DNA from: Propioniciclava soli
Lineage (GTDB): Bacteria > Actinomycetota > Actinomycetes > Propionibacteriales > Propionibacteriaceae
Length of the DNA stretch: 64,000 nt
Assembly (NCBI RefSeq): GCF_014858005.1
Contig: NZ_JACYOT010000020.1
Span: 1-64,000 of the forward strand
Reading direction: 5' to 3'
Shown: one piece after another, positions 23,230 to 32,824 of the stretch
Layout of the letters: each line of letters opens with the position of its first letter
How positions within the stretch are numbered: the first letter of the stretch is position 1
Made by a program: the position numbers and the translations under genes
Notes under the pieces: generated by a model
What the model was told of the DNA's origin: nothing
Seen by the model: only the letters and a program-made list of their open reading frames with translations
Database searches by the model: none

Positions 23230-24005
23230 GCCGCCCCCAGCGGGCCCGCCGGGCCATCCTCGTCGCGGCGCTGGCGACGGCCACCGCCCTGGCCGGCTGC
23301 GCGGCCGGCCCCTCCCCCGCCGACCCCGCGGCCCCGTCCGACGCCCCCGCCCCCGTGACCGTGTTTGCCGCCGCGTCGCTGACGGCCGCGTTCACCGAGA
23401 TCGCCGCGCTCGACCCGGCCCTGGCCGTCACGCTGAGCTTCGACGGCTCCCCCACGCTGGTCGACCAGGTGGCCGCGGGTGCCCCCGCCGACGTGCTCGC
23501 CACCGCCGACGTCACCACCATGACCCGCGCCCGCGACGCCGGGCTGCTGGCGGGCGAGCCCGTCACGTTCGCCGCCAACACCGCCGTGCTCATCGTGCCG
23601 CGCGGCAACCCCGGCGCCGTGACCGGCCTGGACGCCTCGCTCGAGGGCCGGCGACTCGTGGTGTGCGCGCCCACGGTCCCCTGCGGCGCCACCGCCCACG
23701 CGATCGCGGACGCCGCCGGCGTCACCCTGCGGCCGGTGTCGGAGGAACAGAAGGTCACCGACGTGCGCGGCAAGGTGGCCTCCGGCGAGGCCGACGCCGG
23801 CATCGTGTTCGCCACCGACGCCCTGGCGGCCGGCGACGCCGTCGAGACGCTCCCCCTCCCCGGCGCCGCGCAGGCGGCCACGACCTACCCGATCGCGGTC
23901 GTCCACGACGCCCCCCACCCGGACGCCGCCGCCGCGTTCGTCGCCCTGGTCACCGGGCCGGACGGGCGCGACGTCCTCGCCGCCCACGGGTTCACGCTCC
24001 CGTGA
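23226..24005 (+). CDS. modA: molybdate-binding lipoprotein ModA
   Basis: The 259-residue periplasmic-type binding protein has a lipoprotein signal (AILVAALATATALAGCAAG, lipid Cys about residue 19-20 of the mature cut). Its ModA motifs are VFAAASLTAAFTEIA and LSFDGSPTLVDQVAAGAPAD, and near the end YPIAVVHDAPHPDAAAAFV. It captures molybdate outside the membrane for ModB/ModC. ModA follows moaD with a 4-bp overlap, so uptake and cofactor synthesis appear to be one transcript. Confidence 0.93.
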   Translation: MSRPQRARRAILVAALATATALAGCAAGPSPADPAAPSDAPAPVTVFAAASLTAAFTEIAALDPALAVTLSFDGSPTLVDQVAAGAPADVLATADVTTMTRARDAGLLAGEPVTFAANTAVLIVPRGNPGAVTGLDASLEGRRLVVCAPTVPCGATAHAIADAAGVTLRPVSEEQKVTDVRGKVASGEADAGIVFATDALAAGDAVETLPLPGAAQAATTYPIAVVHDAPHPDAAAAFVALVTGPDGRDVLAAHGFTLP

Positions 24006-24787
24006 CGCCGCGCTGGCTGTACCTGCCCGCCGCCGCCGCGCTGGCGTTCCTCACCGTGCCCCTGCTCGGCATCCCGCTGCGCGTGGCGTGGGCCGACCTC
24101 CCGGCGCTGCTCACCACCCCCGCCGCCCTCGACGCCCTGGGTCTCAGCCTGGTCACCTGCCTCGCCGCGACGGCCGTGAGCGTGCTGCTCGGGCTGCCGC
24201 TGGCGCTGCTGCTCGCGCGCAGCGACGGCCCCCTGGCCGGGGTGGTGCGCACCCTGGTGACGCTGCCGATGGTGCTGCCCCCGGTCGTCGCCGGGCTCGC
24301 CCTGCTCATCACCTTCGGACGCCGCGGCACCGTGGGCGCGCCCCTGTCGGCCCTCGGCATCGAGATCGGGTTCACCACGCTGGCCGTCGTGCTGGCCCAG
24401 GTGTTCGTCGCCATGCCGTACCTCATCACGTCGGTCGAGGGGGCGGTGCGCACCGCCGGTTTCGCCCGCGAGCGGGTCGCGGCCAGCCTGGGGGCGTCCC
24501 CCACCCACACGCTGCTGCACGTCACGGTGCCCGTGACCGCGCCGGCCCTGGCCACCGGCACCGCGCTCACGTTCGCCCGCGCGCTCGGCGAGTTCGGCGC
24601 CACGATCACCTTCGCCGGCGCGCTGCAGGGGGTGACCCGGACGCTGCCGCTGGAGATCTACCAGGTGCGGGAGCTCGACACCGCGTCGGCGCTCGCGCTC
24701 TCCCTCGTGCTCGTGGCCGTCGCCGCCGTCACCGTCGCGCTCACCGCCTGGCTCTCCCGCCGGACGCCGCGCCGGGGCGTCGCGTGA
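24002..24787 (+). CDS. modB: molybdate ABC transporter permease ModB
   Basis: The 261-residue permease has five to six hydrophobic helices, the first at LYLPAAAALAFLTVPLLGI, and the EAA-like loop VEGAVRTAGFARERVAASLG that contacts ModC. The ending ALGEFGATITFAGALQG is typical of ModB/CysT permeases. It starts at GTG 24002 overlapping modA, and stops overlapping modC (GTGA at 24784). Confidence 0.93.
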   Translation: MTPRWLYLPAAAALAFLTVPLLGIPLRVAWADLPALLTTPAALDALGLSLVTCLAATAVSVLLGLPLALLLARSDGPLAGVVRTLVTLPMVLPPVVAGLALLITFGRRGTVGAPLSALGIEIGFTTLAVVLAQVFVAMPYLITSVEGAVRTAGFARERVAASLGASPTHTLLHVTVPVTAPALATGTALTFARALGEFGATITFAGALQGVTRTLPLEIYQVRELDTASALALSLVLVAVAAVTVALTAWLSRRTPRRGVA

Positions 24788-25917
24788 CCGCCGTCACGGT
24801 GGCCGCGCAGGTCGCCGACCGCTCCGCCGACCTCCACTTCAGCGCCGAGCCGGGCTCGATCACCGCGGTGGTCGGGCCGAACGGCGCCGGCAAGTCCACC
24901 CTGCTCCAACTCGTCTCGGGGCAACTGCGCCCCAGCGCGGGCGAGGTGCGCCTCGGCGACACGCTGGTGGCCGGCCCCGGCGTCCACGTGCCCACCCACC
25001 GGCGCCGCGTCGCGGTGCTCGAGCAGCGCGCCCTGCTCTTCGACCACCTCGACGTGCTCGACAACGTGGCCTTCGGGCCCCGCGCCCGTGGCGTCCGGCC
25101 TGCTGCGGCCCGGCGCCGCGCCCGGGCCGAGCTGGACGCCGTGGGGTGCGGCGATCTCGCGGCGCGACGCGCCTGGGAGGTCTCCGGCGGGCAGGCCCAG
25201 CGCATCGCGCTCGCCCGCGCCTTGGCCACCGACCCCCAGGTCGTGCTGCTCGACGAGCCCCTGGCCGCTTTGGACGCCTCCGTGGCGGCCGCGATGCGCT
25301 CCCTGCTGCGCGAGCGGCTGCGGGCCGAGCACCGCACCACCCTGCTGGTCACCCACGACGCCCTCGACGCCCTCGCCCTCGCCGACGCGCTCGCCCTCGT
25401 GGAGGACGGCCGGGTGGTGGACGCCGGCCCCGTCGTCGACCGGCTGACCCGGCCCCGGGGCTCCTTCGTGGCCGACCTCGTGGACGTCAACCTGCTGCCC
25501 GGCCGCCTTTGTGCCCCCGACCGGCTCGACCTGCCGGGCGGCGACCACGTGACGGGGCTCGCGTCCGGGCCGGGCCCCCACCCGGGCCCCCACCCGAGCC
25601 CAGGGCCGGGCTCCCAGCTGGGCAACGCGCCGGACGCCGCGCAGGCCCCTGGCGCGACGGGCTTCGCCTGCTTCGCGCCCGCCGCGGTGGCGGTGCACGC
25701 CGACCCGCCCGGGGGCAGCCCCCGCAACCACTGGGCGGCCACGGTCGCCACCGTCGAGCCCCGCGGCGCGCTGGTGCGGTTGCGGTGCGTGCTGGCCGAC
25801 GGCTCCCCCGTCGCCGCCGACCTCACCCTCGCCGCCGCCGCGGAGGGCGGGCTGGCCCCCGGCCGGCGGGTGTGGCTGGTGGTCAAGGCCGCCCAGGTCA
25901 CGCTCTACGCGCGCTGA
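24784..25917 (+). CDS. modC: molybdate ABC transporter ATPase ModC
   Basis: The 377-residue ATPase has Walker A GPNGAGKST (about residues 36-44), signature VSGGQAQRIALARAL, Walker B VVLLDEPLAALDA and the switch His in LLVTHDALD. The C-terminal region is a Mop/TOBE-type molybdate-binding domain (NHWAATVATVEPRGALVRLR). It is joined by a Gly/Pro/His-rich linker (about residues 260-290) that is unusually repetitive. It ends the plus-strand operon and converges with moaA, 25 bases apart. Confidence 0.93.
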   Translation: MTAVTVAAQVADRSADLHFSAEPGSITAVVGPNGAGKSTLLQLVSGQLRPSAGEVRLGDTLVAGPGVHVPTHRRRVAVLEQRALLFDHLDVLDNVAFGPRARGVRPAAARRRARAELDAVGCGDLAARRAWEVSGGQAQRIALARALATDPQVVLLDEPLAALDASVAAAMRSLLRERLRAEHRTTLLVTHDALDALALADALALVEDGRVVDAGPVVDRLTRPRGSFVADLVDVNLLPGRLCAPDRLDLPGGDHVTGLASGPGPHPGPHPSPGPGSQLGNAPDAAQAPGATGFACFAPAAVAVHADPPGGSPRNHWAATVATVEPRGALVRLRCVLADGSPVAADLTLAAAAEGGLAPGRRVWLVVKAAQVTLYAR

Positions 25918-25942
25918 GCGCCCTGCCGCCCACCCCCTGCGA

Positions 25943-26968
25943 TCAGCCCCCGATCGCGCTCATGGGCCGGGGCGGCTGCAGGAAGCCGGGGTCGTTGATG
26001 CCGTGGCCCGGCAGCTTGGCGGCCAGCCCGGCGCGGATCAGCCCGGCCAGCTCCTCCTCGGACGCCCCGGCGCGCAGCGGCGTCCGCAGATCGGTCTCGG
26101 TCGTGGCGAACAGACAGGTGCGGAACTGGCCGTCCGCGGTGAGCCGCAACCGGTCGCAGGTGCCGCAGAACGGGCGGGTCACCGACGCGATGATGCCGAC
26201 CGTCCCCAGCGGATCGGCGTCCGGACGCCCGTGCGGCCGCACCGCGTAGCGCTCGGCCGGGGCGGCGCCCCGGCCCGGCAGCGGGGTCAGGTGGTAGACC
26301 GCCTCGAGCAGCGCCTGGGTCTCCTCGGCGGTGACCATGCCTTCCCGCGTCCACGTGTGCCCCGCATCCAGCGGCATCTGCTCGATGAAGCGGATCTCCG
26401 CGTCCCGCGCGAGGGCGAAGCCGAGCAGGTCGACGGCCTCGTCGGTGTTCACCTCCCGCAGCAGCACGGCGTTGAGCTTGAGCGGCCCCAGGCCGGCCGC
26501 CCGGGCGGCCTCGATGCCCGCCAGGGTGTCGTCGAGCCGGTCGCGGCGGGCCAGCTGGGCGAACCGGTCGCGGCGCAGCGTGTCGAGGGAGATGTTGACC
26601 CGGGCGAGACCCGCACCGGCCAGGTCGGCCGCCAGCCGCTCCAGCCCGATGCCGTTGGTGGTCATCGACACCTCGGGGCGCCCAGCCGGCCCCTCGAGGG
26701 CGGCCAGCCCCTCCACCACGGCGACGATGTCGGTGCGCAGCAGCGGCTCCCCGCCGGTCAATCGCAGCTCGGTGACGCCGGCGCGCACCGCACAGCCGGC
26801 CAGCACGAACAGCTCCGCGCGGGTCAGCAGGGTCGGCTTGGGCAGCCACGGCACGCCCTGGGCCGGCATGCAGTACGTGCAGCGCAGGTTGCAGTGGTCG
26901 GTCAGCGAGATCCGCAGGTCGCGGTGCTCGCGCCCATGGCCGTCCATGAGCAGCGGCAGGCTCCTCAC
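25943..26968 (-). CDS. moaA: GTP 3',8-cyclase MoaA
   Basis: The 341-residue radical SAM enzyme starts the molybdenum cofactor pathway from GTP. It has the SAM-cluster motif CNLRCTYC, the region LRLTGGEPLLR and the second cluster cysteines CGTCDRLRL ... CLF. The C-terminus ends in the conserved GlyGly (MSAIGG). The start chosen is GTG 26968, overlapping the moaE stop as GTGA, although ATG 26947 would also fit. It is the last gene of a minus-strand operon mogA-moaE-moaA facing the plus-strand cluster. Confidence 0.94.
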   Translation of the reverse strand: MRSLPLLMDGHGREHRDLRISLTDHCNLRCTYCMPAQGVPWLPKPTLLTRAELFVLAGCAVRAGVTELRLTGGEPLLRTDIVAVVEGLAALEGPAGRPEVSMTTNGIGLERLAADLAGAGLARVNISLDTLRRDRFAQLARRDRLDDTLAGIEAARAAGLGPLKLNAVLLREVNTDEAVDLLGFALARDAEIRFIEQMPLDAGHTWTREGMVTAEETQALLEAVYHLTPLPGRGAAPAERYAVRPHGRPDADPLGTVGIIASVTRPFCGTCDRLRLTADGQFRTCLFATTETDLRTPLRAGASEEELAGLIRAGLAAKLPGHGINDPGFLQPPRPMSAIGG

Positions 26969-27411
26969 GACTCCGCCAACCCGAGGCCGGACCAGACGCG
27001 GCGCCCCGTCGCCTCGGTCTGGTGCTTCCAGATGGGCAGGCCCGCCTTCACGGCCTCGACCACCGCACCGCACACCCCGAACGCCTCGGCACGGTGGGCG
27101 CTGGCGACGCAGCACACGAGGGCGAGCTCGCCGACGCCCAGGTGCCCCACCCGGTGCGAGACGGCCACCCGCGCCTCGCCCCCGGCATCGTGGGTGGCGA
27201 GCACCTCCTCCACCAGCCGCGCCAGGATCGCCGGGGCGTCCGGGTGGGCGGTGTAGTCGATGCCCGTGACGACGCCGGCGGCCTCGGGGTCGTGGTCACG
27301 GATCACGCCGTGGAAGGCCACGACGGCGCCGGCCGAGGGGCCGACGACCCACGCGTGGTGGGCGTCGGCGTCCAGCACCTCGGCGGTGACGGCGGTGTGC
27401 ACGGCCGGCAT
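26965..27411 (-). CDS. moaE: molybdopterin synthase large subunit MoaE
   Basis: The 148-residue catalytic subunit has GAVVAFHGVIRDHD near the N-terminus, then SHRVGHLGVGE and the Lys-containing active region CGAVVEAVKAGLPIWKHQ. It inserts two dithiolene sulfurs into cyclic pyranopterin phosphate, using thiocarboxylated MoaD. It starts at ATG 27411, overlapping the mogA stop (ATGA), and its stop overlaps moaA. Confidence 0.94.
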   Translation of the reverse strand: MPAVHTAVTAEVLDADAHHAWVVGPSAGAVVAFHGVIRDHDPEAAGVVTGIDYTAHPDAPAILARLVEEVLATHDAGGEARVAVSHRVGHLGVGELALVCCVASAHRAEAFGVCGAVVEAVKAGLPIWKHQTEATGRRVWSGLGLAES

Positions 27412-27905
27412 CAGTGGTCGCCCCCGTCGATCTGGTCCAGCAGGTGCGGCACCAGGGGCAGCAGGACGCCGAGCCCCTCGGTCACGGCCCGGGGCGAGCC
27501 GGGCAGGTTCACCACAAGCGCGGCACCGCTGACCCCCGCCAGCCCCCGGCTCAGCCACGCGTGCGGGGCGCCGGACGCGCTGCGCAGCAGCTCAGGGATG
27601 CCGGGAATCCTCAGGTCGAGCAGGCCGGCGGTGCCCTCGGGCGTCCGGTCGCGCGGGCCGACCCCCGTGCCGCCCGAGGTAACCACGAGCCGGGCGCCGG
27701 ACGCCAGCGCCTCCGCCAGGGCGGTGGCCACCGAGGCCTCACCGTCGCCGACGACGCACCCGGTGACCCGGAACCCCGCCGCCTCGAGGGCCGCCGTGGC
27801 GGCCGGGCCCGAGGCGTCCTCGCGCACGCCCGCGGCGCACCGGTCTGACACGGTCACGACGTGGGCGTGCCGCCGGGCCGGCTGCTGGGGGTCTGGGGAG
27901 CTCAT
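27411..27905 (-). CDS. mogA: molybdopterin adenylyltransferase MogA/MoaB
   Basis: The 164-residue protein adenylates molybdopterin before MoeA. It carries VVTSGGTGVGPRDRTPE and VVNLPGSPRAVTEGL, and the HAHVVTVSDRCAAG opening of the family. ATG 27905 is chosen as the start; the longer frame begins with unconserved sequence. It is the first gene of the minus-strand operon. Confidence 0.93.
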   Translation of the reverse strand: MSSPDPQQPARRHAHVVTVSDRCAAGVREDASGPAATAALEAAGFRVTGCVVGDGEASVATALAEALASGARLVVTSGGTGVGPRDRTPEGTAGLLDLRIPGIPELLRSASGAPHAWLSRGLAGVSGAALVVNLPGSPRAVTEGLGVLLPLVPHLLDQIDGGDH

Positions 27906-28006
27906 GGGGACCCATTGTTCCCCACGCCCCGACACCCCCCACCGGTTGCCCACCGGGCTGGGCCCGCGGCGACCGAGCCGCTGCGGCAGGCAGTAGGGTC
28001 GGCCGC

Positions 28007-28834
28007 ATGGCGCACCCCCGGGTCCGGCTCATCGCGAGCGACATCGACGGCACGCTGCTGCGCAGCGACCACACGGTCAGCGACCGCACCCGCGCCGCCG
28101 TGGCGGCCGCGCAGGACGCGGGCGTGCCGGTGGTGCTGATCTCCGGGCGGCAGGCGCCGGTGTTGGCCCCGATCGCCGCGCAGGCCGGGCTGAGCGGCCC
28201 GGCGATCTGCGCCAACGGCGCCGTGGGGTACCACCTTGGCCGGCAGGAGGTGCTGTTCGAGGAGCTGCTGGCGGTGGCGGCGCAGACCGAGCTGCTGCAC
28301 GCCGTCCGCGCGGTGTACCCCGGCGTCCGCTGCGTGTCGGTGCGCGAGGCGGGGTTCGTGTTCGTCCCCGAGCGCGGCTACACCGGCATGATGGATCCGG
28401 GCGACCACGGGCGTCCGCTCGACCAGCCGGACGCCGAGAACGACCTCGCCGCCGTGCTGGGGACGCCGTCGACCAAGTTCATCCTCCGCCAGCCGGGGCT
28501 CCCGCCCGAAGACCTGCTCGCCCTGGCGCTCGACCTGGCGATCCCGGGCACGCAGCCGACCATCTCGGGGGCGTCGTTCCTGGAGGTCGCGGCGGCTGGC
28601 GTCACGAAGTCCTCCGGCCTGGCCCGGCTGTGCAGCAGCCTCGGCATCGACGCGAGCGAGGTCGCCGCGTTCGGCGACCACCTCAACGACCTCGACCTGC
28701 TGCAGTGGGCCGGGCACAGCGTCGCCATGGGCAACGCGCTGCCCGAGGTGAAGGACGCCGCGGACGCCGTCACGGGCACCAACGACGACGACGGGCTCGC
28801 CGTGGCCATCGAGGCCCTGCTCGCGCGGGGCTGA
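28007..28834 (+). CDS. Cof-type HAD-IIB hydrolase
   Basis: The 275-residue HAD phosphatase has motif I IASDIDGTLL (nucleophile Asp about residue 12), motif II VLISGR, motif III Lys in VTKSSGL and motif IV FGDHLNDLDLL. The type IIB cap lies between residues about 85 and 195. These enzymes dephosphorylate sugar phosphates or cofactors; the substrate cannot be told. It converges with the GH13 gene, with 4 bases between the stops. Confidence 0.88.
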   Translation: MAHPRVRLIASDIDGTLLRSDHTVSDRTRAAVAAAQDAGVPVVLISGRQAPVLAPIAAQAGLSGPAICANGAVGYHLGRQEVLFEELLAVAAQTELLHAVRAVYPGVRCVSVREAGFVFVPERGYTGMMDPGDHGRPLDQPDAENDLAAVLGTPSTKFILRQPGLPPEDLLALALDLAIPGTQPTISGASFLEVAAAGVTKSSGLARLCSSLGIDASEVAAFGDHLNDLDLLQWAGHSVAMGNALPEVKDAADAVTGTNDDDGLAVAIEALLARG

Positions 28835-28838
28835 GCCG

Positions 28839-31085
28839 TCACTCGGAGGCCGGCAGGTCCTCCTTCACGATCAGCGCCGCGCCGCCGTAGGGCGGCAGGG
28901 TCACGGTGAAGCCCCCCAGGTCGTCCACCACGTCGACCTTGCGGCGCGTGGTGAGGTCGATGACCCGGCCGGTGGGAATGGCGTTGCTCTGCACCCGCGC
29001 CGACAGCCGCTCACCGGAGAAGTTCAACACCGTCACCTGCGTGGCGCCGATGGCAAGCTCGTTGACCATCACGAGCAGGGACTTGTGGCCCACCTCGGGC
29101 ACCGCGACGAGGCGACCGGTCGCTAGGCCGTGGCGCTTGCGCACCCGCAGGATCTTGGCCAGGCGCGACGCGAACGAGTCCGGATCCTCCAACTGCTCGG
29201 GCAGGGGCCCGTACAACGCCGTCGCCCGCGGCATGACAGCGGTCGACTGGTCGGCGTCCGGCACCCACCCCATCAGGTCATAGGAGCCCCGCTCGATCCA
29301 GCGCGTGTCGCCGGAGCTGATGAGCCGCTTCACCTGCGAGCGATCGAGTGGCAGGGCGCCCACGAGATCCCACCCCGACAGCGCGAACACCCCGGGCTGG
29401 AAGGCGTTGTACATGCTGATGAGCAGGTGCATGTCGCGGATCGTCGCGACGTCGGCGTCGGTGAGCGCGCTGAGGTCGGTGAGGCCCAACGTCGCCGTGA
29501 TGACGGACGCCGTGGTGCACGCGATGCCGTTCTGCGTGAACACCGCGTTGTACGGGCCCGCCTCGCCGGTGAGCCGGTCGCGCAGCGTCTGGCGGATCTG
29601 CTCGGCCAGTTCGCGGCCCGTCAACTCCTGCCCGCCGAAGCTGTAGGTGTCGTCGGCGTGCCGGGTCTCGAAGTGCACCAGCTCATAGGTGAGCTCGTCG
29701 TGGTTCTGCAGCGCGTGCACCAGGGACGCCTGGTCGACCCCCGCGAGCAGCGACTCGTTCAGCATCAGGCGCAAAAACTCCGAATCCCCCGTCGCCAGCG
29801 CGTACTGCGCCGCCGGGCGGGTGATGAAGTCATAGGACAGGTCCGGCCCCACCGCGCCGGTGTTCTTGATGTCGTCGACGGTGAGGTTGAGCTCCTGGAA
29901 CGTGAAGCCACCCACCTTGCGCACCATCGAGCCGATGAGCTGGTTGGCCGCCTGCGACAGCGGGTGGCCCTCCGACCACGCGGGCAGCATGCCGCCGACC
30001 GACTTCTCGACGCCCAGGAAGCCGTTCGCGTCCAGCCGCAGCCCGCCGGACCCGAGGTCGAGCAGGGAGTGCAGCGCGTCGCCCATCACCAGGCGCATGC
30101 CGGCAAACGTCGGGTCGAGCCAGTTGATCGACGGCTGGCCGTCCTTGAAGTAGTGCAGGTACACCCAGCGGCGCTCGACGCCGTCGGTGCCGTACACCGG
30201 ACGCGTCGCCGACCAGTTGGTCTCCTTGACACCCGGCTCGTAGAAGATGACGCGCTGCAGCGCGCCGATGATGTACCCGGCGTCGGCCAGGGCCCGCTCC
30301 GCCTCGCTGTCGAGGTTCACCGAGTCCTGACCCTCGGGCACGTCCGGCAGCAGGTGCCAGCCCTCCTTGGGGATGGCCACCATGTGGTAGACGCCCGGGT
30401 AGTCGCGGTAGTTCATCTCGGCGAGGCGGAAGTCCGCCCCCTTGCCGGTGTGACCCGGGACGATGTCGTCGATGATCGTGCCGCCGTGCGCCGCGGCGGC
30501 CTCGCACATGGCGCGGAACTCGTCCTCGGTGCCGAACAGCGGGTCGATGACCATGCTGATGCGGTCGAAGTGACCATCGACGCTCGGGGTGGGCTCCCAC
30601 TCCGAGATGCCCCCCGCGAGCTTCACGGGGCCCGTGTGGACGGCCTCGATCCCGATCTTGGCGAAGGCCGCCCAGAGATCCTCGGCCCCGAGCGCGGCGA
30701 GGAACGAGTGGCCGGGGCGCGTCATGAGCGACAGCGGGTAGGCCGTGTACCAGACCGACGCCGTGTCGACGGCCGAACGCGGGTCGGGCGCCGCATACGG
30801 GCTGGCCCACATCGCGTGGTCGCCGGTGAGCTGGCGGCCCATCATCTTCGCATCGCCCAACATCGACTGCTCGACCAGCCACGTGACGTAGGCGGGGTTG
30901 CGGCCGTCGGCGGCGAACGGCGGGGCGGGGACGACCTTCTCCAGCCGCCGACGCCGCGCGCGCGGGCGCAGCCGGGCGGGACGCGATTCGTAGCGTTGGG
31001 CGTCGTAGCTGATCTCGGGAATCACCTCTTCGAGGTCGCGATCGACCTCGTCGGGCGGCACCTGCGCGGAGTCCTTGGTCGCCAT
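28839..31085 (-). CDS. GH13 alpha-amylase-family enzyme, trehalose-synthase-like
   Basis: The 748-residue enzyme has the GH13 nucleophile region [14 protein letters not shown], the acid region FTFQELNLT and the third Asp region [11 protein letters not shown]. The last motif closely resembles that of trehalose synthase (maltose glucosyltransferase), which has NHDELTLE. The N-terminal 90 residues (arginine-rich [20 protein letters not shown]) and the region I sequence ([19 protein letters not shown]) are unlike typical TreS. The C-terminal about 100 residues form a beta domain ([15 protein letters not shown]). The substrate is probably maltose, trehalose or a related glucoside. ATG 31085 is preferred to ATG 31094. 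It converges with the HAD gene. Confidence 0.75.
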   Translation of the reverse strand: MATKDSAQVPPDEVDRDLEEVIPEISYDAQRYESRPARLRPRARRRRLEKVVPAPPFAADGRNPAYVTWLVEQSMLGDAKMMGRQLTGDHAMWASPYAAPDPRSAVDTASVWYTAYPLSLMTRPGHSFLAALGAEDLWAAFAKIGIEAVHTGPVKLAGGISEWEPTPSVDGHFDRISMVIDPLFGTEDEFRAMCEAAAAHGGTIIDDIVPGHTGKGADFRLAEMNYRDYPGVYHMVAIPKEGWHLLPDVPEGQDSVNLDSEAERALADAGYIIGALQRVIFYEPGVKETNWSATRPVYGTDGVERRWVYLHYFKDGQPSINWLDPTFAGMRLVMGDALHSLLDLGSGGLRLDANGFLGVEKSVGGMLPAWSEGHPLSQAANQLIGSMVRKVGGFTFQELNLTVDDIKNTGAVGPDLSYDFITRPAAQYALATGDSEFLRLMLNESLLAGVDQASLVHALQNHDELTYELVHFETRHADDTYSFGGQELTGRELAEQIRQTLRDRLTGEAGPYNAVFTQNGIACTTASVITATLGLTDLSALTDADVATIRDMHLLISMYNAFQPGVFALSGWDLVGALPLDRSQVKRLISSGDTRWIERGSYDLMGWVPDADQSTAVMPRATALYGPLPEQLEDPDSFASRLAKILRVRKRHGLATGRLVAVPEVGHKSLLVMVNELAIGATQVTVLNFSGERLSARVQSNAIPTGRVIDLTTRRKVDVVDDLGGFTVTLPPYGGAALIVKEDLPASE

Positions 31086-31451
31086 GGCAACCAACCGTAC
31101 CGAAAGCCGACCTCCCTCCGCTCACCCCCGCGCAACGGCGAATTGCGGCCGGACGGCGGCGGGCACCGAACGACTTCGCGGCCCGCGCTCCCCGGCCCCG
31201 CGTCCGGCCGGTAGCGGTGGCATCGATGCCGCGCCCGCCGCACCGGGCGGCCGCGCCCCCACCCGCGTCCGACCGGCGGCACACCGCTGGACGCCAACTC
31301 ATCGGGCAGGCAGCCGCCAAATCATCATGGACGAGACCACCAAGCGGGGCGTCACCACCTCGCTCCACGTCAGCGCGGGGCGCACCCCGTGCGACGCGCA
31401 GGTCGGCAACTCATCAGAACGACGCCGCTTTCGGGAGGTGATGGAACAGCA
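31086..31451. other. gene-free stretch upstream of the GH13 gene
   Basis: Between the GH13 start and the hairpin at 31452 there are about 365 bp without a convincing gene in either direction. Open frames are short and lack ribosome sites. It contains a 12-bp palindrome GGCATCGATGCC at about 31217-31228. It presumably holds the GH13 promoter on the minus strand; I could not assign -35/-10 elements. Confidence 0.5.
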
Positions 31452-31489
31452 ATGCGGTCCCTGCCCGGGGGGATGGGCAGGGACCGCAT
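31452..31489 (-). terminator. hairpin terminator downstream of trxA
   Basis: A perfect 15-bp stem (31452-31466 with 31475-31489) closes an 8-nt loop about 70 bases after the thioredoxin stop on the minus strand. It could work in both directions. Confidence 0.75.
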
Positions 31490-31560
31490 CAACTATGTTA
31501 CCCACACGGGGGACGTCCGCGCGAGACGGTTTCCGTCTTTTGGCCGTCGGACTTGCTCAA

Positions 31561-31938
31561 CTATTCACTCTCGTGCTGCGCCTTGGCCTGCTCGGCCTGG
31601 GCGCGAACCTCGTCGATGTCGAGTTCCTTGACGGCGTTGACGAGCTGCTCGAACCCCGCGGCGTTCATGGCGCCGGCGTTGCGGTAGACCAGGACGCCCC
31701 CGCGGAAGGCCATCAGCGTCGGGATGGACGAGATCTCCAGGGCCGCCGCGATCTCCCCGTTCGCCTCCGTGTCGAGCTTGGCGAACGTCACGTCGCCGTG
31801 CTTCTCGCTGGTGGCCTCGAACACCGGGGCGAACATGCGGCACGGGCCGCACCAGGCCGCCCAGAAGTCGATGACGAGGGTGTCGCTGTTCTCGATGGTG
31901 GTGGCGAAGTTCTCGCTGGTCAGTTCAAGGGTGGCCAT
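31561..31938 (-). CDS. trxA: thioredoxin
   Basis: The 125-residue thioredoxin has the active-site AAWCGPCRMF (Cys30, Cys33), the cis-Pro region SSIPTLMAF and a C-terminal helix slightly longer than E. coli TrxA. It reduces disulfides in the cytoplasm. The start is ATG 31938 (MATLELT); the longer frame adds ERKRR-type residues without conservation. A terminator hairpin follows at 31452-31489. Confidence 0.93.
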   Translation of the reverse strand: MATLELTSENFATTIENSDTLVIDFWAAWCGPCRMFAPVFEATSEKHGDVTFAKLDTEANGEIAAALEISSIPTLMAFRGGVLVYRNAGAMNAAGFEQLVNAVKELDIDEVRAQAEQAKAQHESE

Positions 31939-32017
31939 GCGCCGTTTCCTCTCGATCGGTGTCACCGGTGCAACGGCTCGGACGCCTGCCGTATTCCGTC
32001 ACGGCGTCGCGTCCCGG

Positions 32018-32824
32018 TCACGCGGGAGGCGTCGCCTCGGGCGAAGTGCCCTGTTTCAGCGCCACGAAGCGTCGCATGGCGATCGAGATGCGAACGTCCT
32101 CGTCGCGCTCGGTGCGCTCCACCAGCCAGGCGACGGCGCGCTCCCGGCGCTCGGCGGTGGTGAGCGGCAGGTAGAGGGCATCGACGACGTCGACGGCATC
32201 CTGCGCGGTGCGCACCGCGAAGTGGTAGCGCTCGCGGGCGTCCTCGACCTTGCGCAGACCGGTGCCGACCAGGGCGGGGACGTAACCGGTGATCTCGGTC
32301 GGCCCCGGGAACCGGGGCAGGCTGCGCAGCCGGGCCACGACCCCCAGCGAGGTTGCGAGGTCGCGGGGGTGCAGCGGCACGACCGTGGGCGCCATGAACG
32401 CGAACATCCCGCCGGGGCGCAGCACCCGCCCCACCTCGGCAAAGAACTCCTCCACGGGCTGGACCACGATGGCACCCATCATGCTCACGACCGCGTCCAC
32501 CGAGCCGTCGGCCAGCGGCAGGGCCCGCGCGTCGGCGCACAGCCAGGGGCCAGGGGTCTTCCGCCGGGCCAGGCGCAGCTCGTCGGGGGACAGGCTGACG
32601 CCGATGACCGTCCGGTCGGGCCGGGCCAGCTCGCGGCCCATCGCCCCGGTGCCACACGCCACGTCGACGACGCGGTGGGCCCGCGGCGACACGGCGCGGG
32701 CCAGCCACCGGTAGGGCGTGTGCCCGCCGGACAGGGTGCGCTCCAGCACCCGCTCGGTGATCCCGGGGCGGTGGGCGTGGAAGGCGGCGAGATAGGCGGC
32801 CCAGTCGATCGGGTGCTTGGGCAT
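32018..32824 (-). CDS. class I SAM-dependent methyltransferase
   Basis: The 268-residue protein has SAM motif I VVDVACGTGAMGREL and the later block DARALPLADGSVDAVVSMMG, followed by VGRVLRPGGMFAFMAP. The substrate is unknown. It starts at ATG 32824, overlapping the dtxR stop (TGATG), so it is translationally coupled to the repressor; GTG 32827 is an alternative. A link with iron or with quinone/haem metabolism is possible but not shown. Confidence 0.85.
   Translation of the reverse strand: MPKHPIDWAAYLAAFHAHRPGITERVLERTLSGGHTPYRWLARAVSPRAHRVVDVACGTGAMGRELARPDRTVIGVSLSPDELRLARRKTPGPWLCADARALPLADGSVDAVVSMMGAIVVQPVEEFFAEVGRVLRPGGMFAFMAPTVVPLHPRDLATSLGVVARLRSLPRFPGPTEITGYVPALVGTGLRKVEDARERYHFAVRTAQDAVDVVDALYLPLTTAERRERAVAWLVERTERDEDVRISIAMRRFVALKQGTSPEATPPA

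Noticed and set aside
31299-31505. Small minus-strand frame between the GH13 and thioredoxin genes
   Set aside because: There is no ribosome site or motif, and it overlaps a terminator hairpin.
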